From Phellopilus nigrolimitatus (Eukaryota > Basidiomycota > Agaricomycetes > Hymenochaetales > Hymenochaetaceae), in NCBI GenBank assembly GCA_021029095.1, contig JAJOHG010000103.1, positions 32,346-96,345 on the forward strand: DNA of 64,000 nucleotides, in the 5' to 3' direction. Position numbers and translations under genes: made by a program. Position 1 is the stretch's first letter. The number at the start of each line of letters is the position of its first letter. The notes below the pieces were generated by a model. It was not told the origin of the DNA, did no database searches, and was given only the letters and a program-made list of their open reading frames with translations. Positions 10,686-22,865 of this stretch are shown in pieces.

Positions 10686-12535
10686 CGGGAGGATAGTAGA
10701 CTGGGGGGATTCGGACCATTGCCGTTGATTGTGGATAACTTGAAGAAAGCGAAGTGGGTCTTTATACTCAGCCTAAGACAGAAGCCCTGTATGGTCTGAG
10801 CCAGGTACCGACGTGCAGAGCAAGGCTTAATTCAGTCTTTAGGTCTTGCATCGCATTCTAGTCAGTTGACTCACCACGACACCAAACTCGAGTCGAGCAG
10901 GCATAACCCCTTGCTTGATAAGAGCGCGGCGACAAGGCTGCAGCCGTTGGACTTGATGAGAGACAGCTGAAGTCCAAAACCAATAGCAGCGGACATTTCT
11001 TCCGTGTTACAAATGGGGGCAGTTCTGCCGTCATGGCTCGCAGTTGAGGGCTCTTTGCCGTAAGCGCGCAGACTAGAACCATCCGGGCGCCTAATATCGA
11101 CTTCGAGACTTTTCGGAGCAGGCGCTGTGCGACTTTATGTAAGTTCTTTCCTTTGCACAGTACTACCGTTCGTTCGCCATGCCTAACAGACCGGCTTGAA
11201 TATCTCCTTGCTTCTTTTTCTGTCTAAGGTTTTCTGAATATGTCAATTTTCTGTGTTGCTGCATTTTATTCTAAATGCTGCTGCGTCCCGAAGCGAGTTT
11301 TAAAAGAGCATGTTCTCCACTCCAAAATATAATGTTGTAGCCGCACACGGTTATTTTCTGTTTATCCGCTAAAAAATTATAGAAGCGGATCTCAAGGGGA
11401 AAATATGCTCTCATTGATCCCATTCAAAACAGTGCTATTCCCTTTCTTATGCTTTCCTAGCTGGTATGTGAATTCTTCCTTAGCGCTTTGCGTGACGGGC
11501 GGCAAACTTTCTGACACTTCGAGTTCCATGCAATTCTGTCTGGCATTTTACTCATGAAAGTCAAATTCCCACCTCCTCAATGCGCCTAGATGAGCCATCT
11601 ACGGCGCTTTTCCTGAGCGAGTCTTTGACTATAACTACAATTTTCGGATGATCGATACGACGCATGTCCGTCTTCTCCGCTTGGAAGCGAATGGAAGGCA
11701 GAATGCATATCCTGTTCCGCTAAACTAAGTCCAAAGCAACTTTCCGTTGCTGATGATTCATCAGTCTCGAACTCTCGGCGGCCATAGTCCAGAATCTGCC
11801 ACTCACTTTGAACGCCCGACGCATATCGCGGAGTCGTTCCAGTCTCAGCAACTTCCGCGACTGTACGTCATAAAATGTTCCTGAGTCCCGAGTTCCGTCG
11901 AACCCTCGAGTGTTAGACACCTGAACGAAGGGTTCACCTTCTCCCGTTGATGTTTAGACAACCCTTGAACGTTTTGCAAAAGTATCACGAGTTTGGAGAA
12001 CCTCTGTCGTGCATTTCATTGAGTAAATATGAGCTGAAATGGTCCGACATCACCTTGCCAAAAAGACGAGGGGTTCTTCGAAAGCCTCGGTTTATCCCCG
12101 GAACCAGAGTGCTTGACGTTTGTGCGGGGAAATAATACTTTTCCGAAAAGCTAAAGTCACACTGACCGTACAGGCACGTCGCGAAACAAAAAAGTACATA
12201 CAGAATTGGCAGCCAGTATCGTACCAGAACATCTCGTCGGAAGGTGTACGACGAGCGAGAGTGGATATCCTGATCGCCCTGATTGCTCTGGAATTTCTGA
12301 GAGCTTGGTCACTCTGCAGGACAGCACACGCACCGTAGCCGCTACGGTGCGTGTCGTAGCGGTCTTCTTGCGGAGTGATGGGAATAACGACCGGCCCGGG
12401 CGGTTATCGTTTGCGGAGTTTCAACTATTGCTCAACCTGGTACGCGACCACAGCCACGGCACTGCTTCACAATGGTTGTTTTCGCGTCTTCTCCGTTTCG
12501 TACTTCTTGCTCCTTGTTTTCATTTCTGTTATTCA
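10686..12535. other. Intergenic, no gene recognised
   Basis: About 1.85 kb. Short open frames on both strands (for example near 10858-11082 and 11720-11920 minus) show no family features or convincing splices. It includes the strong inverted repeat at 12326-12354 and probably the promoter of the AP endonuclease. Confidence 0.5.
12326..12354. repeat. Perfect 14-bp inverted repeat with a 1-base centre
   Basis: The arm ACACGCACCGTAGC is followed by one C and then its exact reverse complement. It lies 182 bp upstream of the AP endonuclease start. It could be a dimeric regulator site or an RNA hairpin. Confidence 0.75.
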
Positions 12536-14653
12536 ATGTCTGAGACGGTCAGAAGGAGCCTAAGAGTATCACTGCAGACTGCTTGCTACTTTCCAGCCGA
12601 GAAAAGGAGAAAAATCTCAGTGACCGCGGCAGCCTCGACATCCGAGTCGCTGGCAGTCACGCGCGACTCGGAGGACACGTCTTCAGTTGAGTCAATAAAG
12701 GCAAAGTCTAAGACAACAAAAAAGAAAAGGAAAAAGGTGGTCGAAGAGCCAAGTCCGTCTGAGTATCCTAGGGTCGCGAGCGAATGGAAATTTGGGGCAC
12801 ATGTCTCAGCCGCTGGCGGCGTCGAGAATGTTGTCCTGAATGCTGCAGAAATTGGGTATTTACTATTTTAGAGAGCCCTCGCGAATTGTTTTGAATGATG
12901 ACTTGTCTTTTTTCAGCGCGAATGCATTCGCGCTCTTTCTAAAGTCGCAGCGTAAATGGTCTTCGCCAGCTTTGTCAGAAGAGTCAATATCCCTCTTCAA
13001 GACTCGTATGGCGGCGTTCGGATACGACCCATACCACGTCCTGCCCCACGGCAGCTATCTTATCAACCTGGGAAATCCAGACGCGTCAGCACACTTTGAT
13101 CTTACCCGGTCTGTACTCGCGCTGAGTCAATATAGTGACAAACGACAAAAATCGTACGATTGCTTCCTTGACGACCTCCGACGGTGCGAGCTGCTCGGGC
13201 TACCGCTCTACAATTTCCAGTAAAGGAGTCTTTCGTCATAATCGTCTACTTCTCTACTAATTTTAATTACCAAGCCCCGGATCGACAGTTGGCTCCGCGA
13301 CGAAAGAAGAATCCTTTACTTTCATCGCCGAATGCCTCAACAGAGCTCATAAGGAGACGACATCCGTCATCACTGTCATTGAAAACATGGTGCGTCTCCT
13401 CTATCTTCTGCCATTTGCCGGATTCCTCCCTCTCACTTCTAACCTTCCGGACTCCGTAACCCCTGTTTATCTCTTCTGTAACTCATGTTATTGTTCTGTA
13501 ACGCAGGCAGGCGCGGGCAACGTGATCGGCTCAAAATTCGCCGAGATCGCGCGAATAATCGAGCAGGTGGAAGACAAGGGGCGCATCGGCGTGTGTTTAG
13601 ATACCTGTGAGAACGTTACCATTCTTTACTTATATAACTTATATCTGAACCGTCGATGTCGAAACTTCTTCAGGTCATGCTTTCGCTGCTGTAAGTTATA
13701 TACGAGAGCGTTGTCTCGATATACACGTTGATTACGTTCGGACAAACAGGGATATGACATCAGGACGCGAGAGGGATACGAGTGAGCTTATATTCTTTGC
13801 TTCTATATTTCCTCCGCGTGCATCTGCTAACTCTGTCTTAATCTTCAACAGAGCAACGCGTCAGTGTTCCCTTAAAAGCTCCTTAGTTCCTATACTCCTT
13901 GATAATGAATTTTGGCTAACCTGCTTCAACCAATCCATCTGCCGGTCAACTCTTTCGTTCGGGTTAGTCGCTGAGTTTGACACGCAAATCGGGCTGCGTT
14001 ACCTCCGCGCGCTGCACTTGAACGATTCCAAGGCACCTTATGACTCGAACAGAGACCGGCATGACAATATTGGACTGTACGTCGTCTTCGCTGCCTTTCG
14101 CATCCCTGTTATTTCATGTTTTAAGTTCTCTCGCCATACCATCCAAACCGGAGTGCGCGTTCTCCTTCCTTTGCAACTGCTTCTGCTTTCTGCTCAAACC
14201 ATCTCTGTTGAATGACCCGCCCGACTGACATTCCATTATCCTAGCGGACACCTCACCTTAATGCCCTTTGCCCTCGTCTCTCGCGACACGCGTCTCAAGG
14301 GCATTCCGCTCGTGCTCGAGACACCCATTTCCTTGGCGAATTCGAAAGAGGAATCTCCTGAGATCTGGCGCGCCGAGATCAGCATGCTCAATCGACTGTC
14401 CGCGATTGACTATTCTAGTGGGTGCGAATCATCTGAAGATAGCGAAGCGCGGATCTTGGAAGAGATGGTACGAGGGGCGGAAGAGGTAGTGGGGAGGAAG
14501 CGCTTGCCGAACGACGTGGGTGGAGGGGAAGTGGGAAACGTGACAATTTTGAAAAATGCAACAGGCGCCAGGAAAGAGAAAGAAAAAGGAAAGCGGAGGA
14601 AGCTGTTTAAGTCTGGGAGCGATGAGACAAGTAGAGGATGCTCGCACGATTGA
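12536..14653 (+). CDS. apn1: AP endonuclease, endonuclease IV family (Apn1-like)
   Basis: Base-excision-repair enzyme that cuts 5' of abasic sites with a three-metal zinc centre; nuclear or mitochondrial in fungi. Exons 12536-12855, 12917-13219, 13275-13389 and from 13507 onward are clear. Motifs in order: a basic N-tail ([10 protein letters not shown]), [103 protein letters not shown] and IPLVLETP. Metal ligands are the His in GAHVSA, the Glu in ENMAG, Asp/His in DTCHAF, Asp/His in RDRHDNIG and the Glu in LETP. The C-terminus is extended by about 80 residues that include a nuclear-signal-like [11 protein letters not shown] could not resolve the splice between about 13790 and 13975, so that junction is open. 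The start MSETVRRSL is the nearest in-frame ATG. Confidence 0.88.
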
Positions 14654-15413
14654 GATATTTGGCATATATCTAGCATATTTACCACTACTTGTAGGTCTTC
14701 TGAGATCTGAGCCTTCTTCTCCATATGCCTGTGCTCATCAGACCCTACGAATTCTTCAGTTTCAGTCTTGTCGACGAGGCGCTTATTCTTTTTGATGGGA
14801 TCTTCACACTCAACTCTCGAACATGCCGCGACGGCAGGATTCGGCATAGCCAAACAGTTCGCAATAACATCGATGAAGATCGAATCAAGCTACCGTGACA
14901 GCCATGTGTGAATCATCGCATTGTTGATCTCAAACTCGACTGGAAGATCGCGCCAAAAGCCATCAATTTGTAGGTGGTCTACGCACCATTTGACCGTTGT
15001 GCTGTCAACATCGATGTAAACGTCTATAACTAGGCTCTATCTTTCTTCTCTGTCCAAGGCGTGATTTCGAATCCCAGAGCGGCTATGACTCGGTCGATTT
15101 GGACGCATTCACCGTTCTTGTATCAAATCTATCCTGGTATCTCGCCTTTTGTCTCCATCAGGATCTCAAATTGCTATATCTTATGGAAGAGGATGCTGGA
15201 TCTTCTCCTGAAGATTGAGCTCATGCCAACTGCGTCGATACCAGCGAGGCTGAAAGACTTCGATCAAATCAGATCCAGTAAGTCTAGCTCCCATCATCTC
15301 CAGATCTTTCAATTCCGAATTTGAACTTTACTTGGATGCCGAGCCACTACTACCCAAATATAAACTGATGCTTCGTATAGTCCCTCTCATCAGGCTGGCA
15401 CTCTTCGACAAAC
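14654..15413. other. Intergenic, possible gene remnant
   Basis: No intact gene. A stretch at about 15062-15226 (DFESQSGYDSVDLDAF and on to MEEDAGSSPED before a stop) looks like real coding sequence in composition but has no start or splice partners that I can find. It may be the last exon of a decayed gene. Confidence 0.35.
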
Positions 15414-17003
15414 ATGACGTCTACCACATCGTCCGTTTCATCCCTTTCTGACCTGCAAGGCATATTCGCATGTCGGTATCTCAGCAGTATGTTGAATCGT
15501 ACCATTCACCTGCACGCTCTAATCGCTGAAACAGTTGCGGGAATTGCAATACTTCTTTACGACACCTTTTTAACCCTGGACCTCGAACAGAGTACGGTTT
15601 GGAGGACCAGGTTTACCGTCCCCAAACTATCATACCTAGTTTATCGGTATGGAATGCTGATATGCATGTTTTTTCTTGTTCTAAGTTAGTGTAATCTCTT
15701 TTTAAATCACACTATCCTGTCCTGAAAGATAACACCTGAAAAGATACATCCTCTTCAAGCGAACTGTCAGACGCATGGGTATGAGTGATTACTCTCTATT
15801 ATCTCAGTCCTGACTATTCTCTCGGTATCTAAATTCACTTGAACAATTTCTAGTAAGTGTAATAGGACGCTGCCAACCGTAAATGCTTGCTCATGTCGAT
15901 TTATTAGGTGTGCGCGCACTTCCATAGTCCTTGCTGTATTGATTTTTCTCGCCGACGCTGTTGGGCACGGTTCGTTATCCTTGCTAGCTGTATCAACCGC
16001 TGTTTTTGATTTTGCGTCTTCATTGGAAGGACTCGTTATTTTCCGCACATTTGTGCTTTGGGAGCGCAGTGCACACATCCTGAAACTCTTATTCCTGGGA
16101 TCTGCGATCATCAACGTCATCGCTACGGTCTTCGTCGGCCTTACTGTACGCTACTTTAAAGGTAAGGTCTCGGTTTTGTGTCCTCATCCAATGCTCTCAG
16201 GTTCTGCTAGAAGATTTCTAATGCGTTTTCTACACAGAGAGTTCATTCTTCATCAAAGAACTCCGAGTGTGCTCCACGGTCATCCATCCACTTTTCCTTT
16301 TGGGATTTTGGGCAATGCAGGTCCGTTTAGTAGACGATCTTCTGAATTTTCTCTTTCGTGTGTCTGCATTCATATGTTCTTTAAATTTCTGACCTTTGTT
16401 CTAAGGCAATATTTGACATATATGTTCTCATACTCCTCCTATGGAATGCGATGGATCGCCCGCGTCTACCAAATCAAAAACTATTCAAGATCTTGCATGA
16501 GGATGGTGTATTCTTGATCATTGTGAGTTTTTGTCAAAGCATTTTCGTATGTTCTTTGAGCCTTAACATCGTCGCACAACCCAAGATCACTTGGGGTACG
16601 TCAAAGTTCACAATTTGCATGGACCCTCTATACCTGATGATCTCTTGTTTGACCTCCTGATACGATCATAGCCTTTCGAATGCTCAATTTGCTCATGTGT
16701 GCCTCTGGAAATGTGAGTTTAGCTTCTCATCAATGATTACGTTTCTCATGGTTTTTAACGCTCTCGCAGCCCATCCTCCCCATGGTTGGGATGTCTTTCG
16801 TCGAATCCGCGATAACAGCCATCAATTCTCGCCTGCTTTTGCAGATATTCGGTTCTGAGAAAAGCATGACACGCTCTATTTCGAGGACCAAGAGCGAGAG
16901 GGAATGGGCCGTACATCCTTCGCGCGAAATCGAGGACCTAGACGCCAACACGAAGTTATATACGGAGTTGGAAATGCATTGTATGCCTCGACCTTTGAAA
17001 TGA
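15414..17003 (+). CDS. DUF6533-type multi-pass membrane protein
   Basis: Basidiomycete-specific integral membrane protein with the DUF6533 signature. The first exon reads MTSTTSSVSSLSDLQGIFA; a spliced second exon gives AGIAILLYDTFLTLDLE and VWRTRFTVPKLSYLVYRY, the typical 'YDxxLTLDxE...W' start of the family. Later exons carry hydrophobic segments: FLADAVGHGSLSLLAV, LVIFRTFVLWERSAHILKLL, AIINVIATVFVGLTV, and near the end RMLNLLMCASGNPILPMVG. It finishes with a charged cytosolic tail (DANTKLYTELEMHC) at 17003. At least seven short introns are needed. I did not fix all boundaries in the middle. The function of the family is unknown; the layout resembles a seven-helix receptor. Confidence 0.75.
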
Positions 17004-17549
17004 AAGAGAGAGAATAGGTCTCATAGAAATGTAATGACGTTGTGAGTACCCCAACGAGACGAAGGTTCTGAATACACTCGGATGGAAAAAAACATGTGTA
17101 CGGCTGATTATGCATTCGGTACTCTGTACGGAACTTGGCTCTATCTCTCTTCACTTTTATATTACTACCAATGTATCGCAAAAAGCACGGGCTGACTGCA
17201 GAGCAAAGTCAAAGACTTGTCGATCATCCGGAATGGCCTGGCATGTCCGGAGGAACCTGGTTTGTCTTGCAGGGAATAACCACGCCAGGCGGTTTAACGA
17301 GAGGCGTAAGCGGTGATGAACGGTGAGTTGTCGTTCCAGAGGTACCAAAGGAAGATGGGGGTGGATGCGGAGGCATGCAAAAATTACAATATGAAAGCAT
17401 CGGATGGATCAGACATTTGAATTGATTTCTGCAAGGCTCAGCGACTAATGGAAAGTTTTTAGTTATGCGAGCATCATAGGATCAAAAGCGTTACGTAATT
17501 GCCTCGAGATTAAGAGAATAATTCTTTGGCTGAATACGTAATAACCACG
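17004..17549. other. Intergenic with one possible short ORF
   Basis: Mostly noncoding. A 51-codon plus-strand ORF at 17171-17326 (MYRKKHGLTAEQSQRLVDHP, then EWPGMSGGTWFVLQG) has a protein-like composition but no identified family and no clear splice partners. It may be a remnant exon. Confidence 0.3.
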
Positions 17550-17551
17550 TA

Positions 17552-17848
17552 CAGGTGGGTCCAGAAAGTGACCGCCATGCCTATATATGGCAATTTGTTC
17601 CCATCTGTGCTGCAGCCAGCTCAGCAAGCCAAATTCTGATGCACATGTTTGTATCTCTATCTCATGTATCTAATAAACCATCTTTATTTAAACTCAACCT
17701 GGATTTTGGTTGATTTGAAGCCAATGTTTGGTAGAGGTTGGCTGAGGTGGAGACGATGCCGGCGGTAAATCGGGTGAGAGCTGGCTGCAGCGCGGATGGG
17801 AACAAACTGCCATATATAGGCATGGCGGACACTTTCTGGACCCACCTG
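17552..17848. mobile_element. Tc1/mariner-type MITE with 71-bp terminal inverted repeats
   Basis: A 297-bp non-autonomous element. The left arm starts CAGGTGGGTCCAGAAAGT and runs to about 17622; the right arm (from 17778) is its near-perfect reverse complement and ends GGACCCACCTG at 17848. A TA dinucleotide sits directly outside each end (17550-17551 and 17849-17850), the target duplication made by Tc1/mariner transposases. No transposase is encoded between the arms. The arms differ at only a few positions, which suggests fairly recent insertion. Confidence 0.85.
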
Positions 17849-18734
17849 TACTTCCTTCTTTACATACGTTTGTCAACGACATCGACGCGACGACGGCCAC
17901 CAACAAAATACACGCATTTCCCTTCAAGGCAGCCGGGATGAAATGAATTATCAATAATCACTGCCTCTTGCTACGCATGATAATCAACAGCGCTATTGTC
18001 CTGCCTCCGACTCGACCCCGTTACTGATGACGCTGCACGACGCTGATGTTGTCTCGCGCTGTTGTCCTTTGTCCGGTGCTCTTACGGGACGCTTTTTTAC
18101 TTCAAAACTGTGTAGAAAGATGCTCCGGGTAAGTCGGCAAGGCCGACACTGATGAGCTGTGCATGCATCACTGTTTTGAATTCTATAATGAAAGCGATCT
18201 CTCTTCTGTATTCCACGTATCCTTAGATGTCTGCAGACGATCGAAAGATATAATTCTTCAACCTCAAACTGCCAAGGTCCTCGGAGAAGCTCATTGTCCG
18301 TACCCGCATTCTTAGTCGATCTCTACTCCCCGCCGTGTCACCTCGATTCGTCGCTTGTCGTCTTTCCTCATCCATCTACACATCATTTCTACCGCCTTCG
18401 ATTTTGCGTTTCATGTCTCGCGAAGTTTAGGAACCTACACATGGCCATCAGCGCCGCATTTCCAATCCTCGATGTGTTCCCTCGGTACTTTTGAGAGTGA
18501 TCAACGTCCGGTTGCCTCGGTGCACAGGCTCTGATTGCGTCTTTAGCCTATCCTGTTTCCATCACTGCATCGCCGACGTCTGACTTTTCCTCTTCGTCCC
18601 GGAGCATTGTAAGTCCTCGCACCGTGCCTTCATCCTTTCGGCCTATCTTCCTGCAAGCTTCAGGTTCGCTTTCTTTCTTTTCTGTGTTTTTCGTCAATAC
18701 GGGCTCGAGCTGATGCTCACCCACTCACGACTTC
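17849..18734. other. Intergenic upstream of the receptor gene
   Basis: No gene recognised. The stretch from about 18280 to 18700 is rich in C and T, like the long leaders of basidiomycete genes, and leads into the receptor start at 18735. Confidence 0.5.
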
Positions 18735-21700
18735 ATGAGCCTTCTGAAAAATCTTGTGGAGAGCAATAACGAATGTTTTACCAATCTCACTATCGAGCAA
18801 CGGATAGGACTTTCTGTACGTTTATTCATTTCGTGCGTCTCTCATTTCACTTTCTTATGCATCTTTCTTTTACTGGTACGCAAGTTTGTCGTCATCGCAT
18901 CCTTTTTCAGCCTTTTCGCCGTCCTCGGGACAATCGTTTTGTATCTTGTACGTCCAGTTCGCTTTTCTACATATACTTATGGGCCAGCTAAACCGTACAT
19001 TGCCCTCAGCAAGACCTGGCGCGAGCAATCCGCGAATCTCCTGGGGCATGGTCCCCGCTGAGAACAGATATCGATGCATACTTTGTGAGTGGATAGAAAC
19101 ACATTCCATCTCCTTCATGACTATTGTCTGGTCTCTTGTTCTTTTCTTCCTATCGCAGTCTGATGCTAAATCGTACTTTGGACTGAAATAATTGCAATAT
19201 CCGTTTTTACAGCTCTCGCTTCTCCTCGCAGATGCACTGGTTGCACTCGGTGGGATCATGAACCTCAGGTGGATCATGCAAAGTCGGAGCATATGCGGCG
19301 GGTATTGTTCGACGCAAGGTATGCCATTTAGCTTAATGCGTACTTTCTTCCTTCTAAACATATCTGTGCTATGCCACTCATCTACTCGTCGCCCTTTGCC
19401 TGATTGACATTTTTCTGGGAATCAATTTCACTTCTTGACAATGCGAAGGTGTTCTTCAACAGGCGGGTACGCCTGCGGTCGCGCTATCTACGCTCGTATG
19501 TCTGCATTTTCATTAATGCTGAACATTTGTCTGAACTGGAAAACCATTACCCACGACAGGCCATTACGTTTCACACATTTTTTGTTATATTCTTCCGCTG
19601 GACTCCCCCTTCGACGCGCTTGCTCGGACTCAGCGTTATTATTGGGATTTGGACATTTTTGGTGGGTATTTCAACTAAGTCTTCCGCCCCACTTCCTTCT
19701 CTTTTCGTATACGTATGGATAAATTCTCTTCATTTAGACCCTCCTTGTCCTCCTTCCCATCCTCTTCACACAGTACGACAAGAAGCAATTCTACACACCA
19801 ACCCCCACATGGTGCTACATATCCCAATCGCACGGAATTCTACGAGTCACGGCCGGGTACGCATACGCGTGGCTTGCAGCACTCGGAGAAGTAGTGGTTT
19901 ACGGCCTGCTATGGGCGCGACTAAGGGGGTGCATCACGGTCGAGTTAGGCGGGAATGGGAGAAGGCAAAGGGACGAGAGGAGAAGGAGTACGCGGATACG
20001 CTGTTCGGGATGGGCGGGCTCAAGGGCTATTGGAATGGAGACCACGGAAGCCAGTGGTCGAGAAGGTAGGAACGAGGATTCAAGGCGCGCGCAGAACGAG
20101 GCTCGCAAATTGCTCTGGTACCCGTTATGCTACATTGTGAGTTGTCCATCTTATCTACCTTTATTTCTTGCATCATTCGAGTGATCTGTTGACTTTCTTC
20201 TCTTACTTTGGGTGCATTGCAGATCATCATCCTCCCACTCTCCGTGACGCGCTGGACCTCGTTCCTCGCTCATTCGTCGCAACAAAGAACGGAAATTCCA
20301 TTTGCGTTGACAGCTGCAGTAGAGGCTCTTTTCAAGCTTGGGGGTCTTGCGGACGTTCTGCTCTTTGCTATCACACGGCCAAATATTCTGCTCTTCGGTT
20401 CCTGGAGGGATGTAGGCAGACGAGGAGATGCACTGGGAAGGCGGAGAGAGGACAGAAGGAGCGCTGGCTGGCTGGGTGTGTGGAGTCGAAGCTGGAGTCG
20501 AAGCAGAGAAGACAATGCGGTCGGGTTCGAGCTCAGAAGGACGAGTGGAGGAGGCGACGGTGAAAGTGGAAGGATTATGAGAGATGTGCACGGCTTCGTT
20601 CCAGACCAAGCGATCGACAACATTCTGTTTTCGAACTCCGAGACTTCTGAGGACTACGCCGCCGATTCAGATTCGGCCGGAATATCATTTCCGGGTGAGG
20701 CGAGTGTACTCGACCATGAACTTCAAGCTAATCTCGAGCCCGACGCGGCGGAGCTAGCCCGGCCATTGCCTTCGAAGTCCAAGTTTACTCCACTGACAGT
20801 CGACATTCCCTCCCCACGCGTCAGTAGCGTGTTTGGCACATGGGTTGAAATGCAGCGCGTAGAGCACGTACTAGAGTCATCGGGCGAGGATGCAGGATTA
20901 CGCTACCACAGCCATGTTAATGGCCGTTGCGTTCGGACTGGTCCAAAAGCGTATGCAAATTCTAACAGTGGAAATGCGGGAGATTCAAGGGATGGGGGTG
21001 ACGGAGGAGCTGTCCAAGATAACTCTCATGTTCCAAATTCAAAGCTGGGATTGCAGTTGGGTCGAGAATCAGTCGAAGATCCGATGCTGCAGCTCGCTAT
21101 GTTATCCGCGCAGGGTGAGGTGGCGCAGCGGCGACGAGTCCAGGAAGGAATGGACCCTTTCAGCGCTAGCGTATCAAAAATTGGTGGTGTTCCAGGTCAA
21201 GAAGGCGCAGAAAACCGGTATACTGAATCTCGTGCTTTGATTCGTGAGGAAAAGCTATTTGAGCTGCATCCTGAGATGCTACCGGACACTCCTCAGGATC
21301 CTCTTCAAGAACATCTGCCGCGTCTAAAAGCATTGCATTCCCCCATGTCCCCTTCTCTCTCTCTATCGACCGCAGCCTCGGCCTCCGTGCCAAATTCCAG
21401 CCCGCATGTACAGCGGCACCCGCGTGGCCCGCGCCCGCTTCCGCCTTCTCGTCCATGCACGACGTCTTTTTCGAGTGTTCCATCAACGTTGGACTATGAC
21501 CCTTTTTCATCGTCAGCGTCCGGATCTCGGTCTGCAAATACGCCAGTGCAGAACTTGTGCCCGCCACGTCTGACTGTCGCAACTGATAAGCCACATCCTT
21601 CCTTGTATATCCCTCCCCAACAATCAGCTCGGCCTCCACGCGATTGCACCTCGCTCACCTCCATACGCGTCGTTCATGATCGCGATCTCCCACCGTCTGG

Positions 21701-21866
21701 ATCGGCTTCATCTCAGCACTCAGCGAGCGCAGGGACGTCGATCTCGCCGCGGTCAAGGCATAGGACGTTGGTGCGAAGGGAGGAGAAAAAAGGGAAGGGA
21801 AAGTATGTTTCTTTTATTGAAGTGAGTTTTGCTCAAGCAAATTATGAATCGTTGTGTATTGGCTAA
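18735..21866 (+). CDS. Seven-helix receptor, fungal Git3/cAMP-receptor-like, with very long C-tail
   Basis: Putative plasma-membrane G-protein-coupled receptor of roughly 800 residues. Exon 1 gives MSLLKNLVESNNECFTNLT (an N-glycosylation-like NLT) and IGLS; the following exons give FVVIASFFSLFAVLGTIVLYL (helix 1), RTDIDAYFLSLLLADALVAL (helix 2), ICGGYCSTQGVLQQAGTPAV (the Cys before helix 3), FHTFFVIFFRW, LLGLSVIIGIWTFL (helix 4), TPTWCYISQSHGILR (loop Cys), YAYAWLAALGEVVVYGLLW (helix 5), then after an Arg-rich third loop LLWYPLCYIIIILPLSVTRW (helix 6) and VEALFKLGGLADVLLFAITR (helix 7). The last exon, from about 20221, adds some 475 residues of Ser/Pro-rich tail. Relatives sense nutrients and signal through Gpa2-type G proteins to cAMP. 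The last 15 residues may run through an unspliced intron. Confidence 0.8.
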
Positions 21867-21975
21867 TATTCATTCCCGCGGTGCAGATAGACTGACATGA
21901 ATTCATGACACGATTCGCTTGCACGTTCTCTTCAACGCTTTTGACGTTTTTTCTCACACAAGGACTTGTCTCACA

Positions 21976-22865
21976 TTATTCCATAACCATCTTATACCGA
22001 AGTAGCAACTTATCATTCATTACAAATAACCCCGCGGAGCTCTTTATGATCTTGTTTCGACCCAATGGCATTTGAAGTTTGTCTTGAAGACCAGTGTGTT
22101 CCTTAGCCAAAAAGAAGAGTGCGCACGGATGACCGTACGCGGTGTGCGCGCGTGGGATATCAACGTAGGCTGAAGAAATGAATGGTAAGAAAGTGTTCGC
22201 TTGGCACGAGGGGGAAGTGATATAGGGCTAAATGGCGGGGTATTGTGGAGGGTGAACATTCCGAGACTTGAAGTCCACTTACTCGTGCCGTACACGTCTG
22301 CCAGTACCATCCCGAAAAGCACTCCCAGACCCGTAGCGCCGCCCTCAGCTACATCCTCTGCTCATAAATCGACAGGCTTTAGTAAGGTTTCCGGAGATTC
22401 ATGCGGGCTGGGGACATACGCCCCGATGGGGTTCCTCGTACGTCTGTCGAGAATAACAATCGTGTTGTTGTTGTCGAGCATTCTCCTGCGTTTGGTCTTT
22501 GGGACGGACTATCAACAGTCCGCTCGCACAAAACCGTCTGAGCTGAGGAGGGCGTTTGATAGCTGATAACGAGTGTTAGGGCGTTGGGATGATGAGATAC
22601 GTATTGGCTTCATTGTTGCTTGAGTTTTCATGAGACGAGGCCGGCGTTATTGGCAATTCGACGAGCATTGGGTGCTGAAGAGCTTATTTGAAGACGGCTG
22701 CAACGTAATTACTGAAGGTTAACTTTGGCGTCTTGTGTTGATGAAGAAACAAACCTCGGAAGAAAGGAAATCGTGAACATTAGCGTAGCGGTATGCTCGT
22801 TGAGTCTCGTAGGTGTAGGCGCACCCCTCTGTACTTAGCGCATAGGGTGAAGGATGCTCAAAGAC
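21976..22865 (-). CDS. Hypothetical protein, minus strand, model incomplete
   Basis: Several minus-strand stretches look coding and are set out like exons. From 22865 down: VFEHPSPYALSTEGCAYTYE before a gtttgt donor; LQHPMLVELPITPASSHENS after an acceptor; KTKRRRMLDNNNTIVILDRR, then IGAYVPSPHESPETLLKP; then EGGATGLGVLFGMVLADVYG; and a final exon TYVDIPRAHTAYGHPCALFF ending KLLLRYKMVME before TAA at 21976-21978. Between LLKPVDL and AEDVAEGG there is an in-frame TGA with no usable intron, so the gene may be broken. The first exon and start were not found. It converges on the receptor gene, 109 bp apart. I do not recognise the family. Confidence 0.45.
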
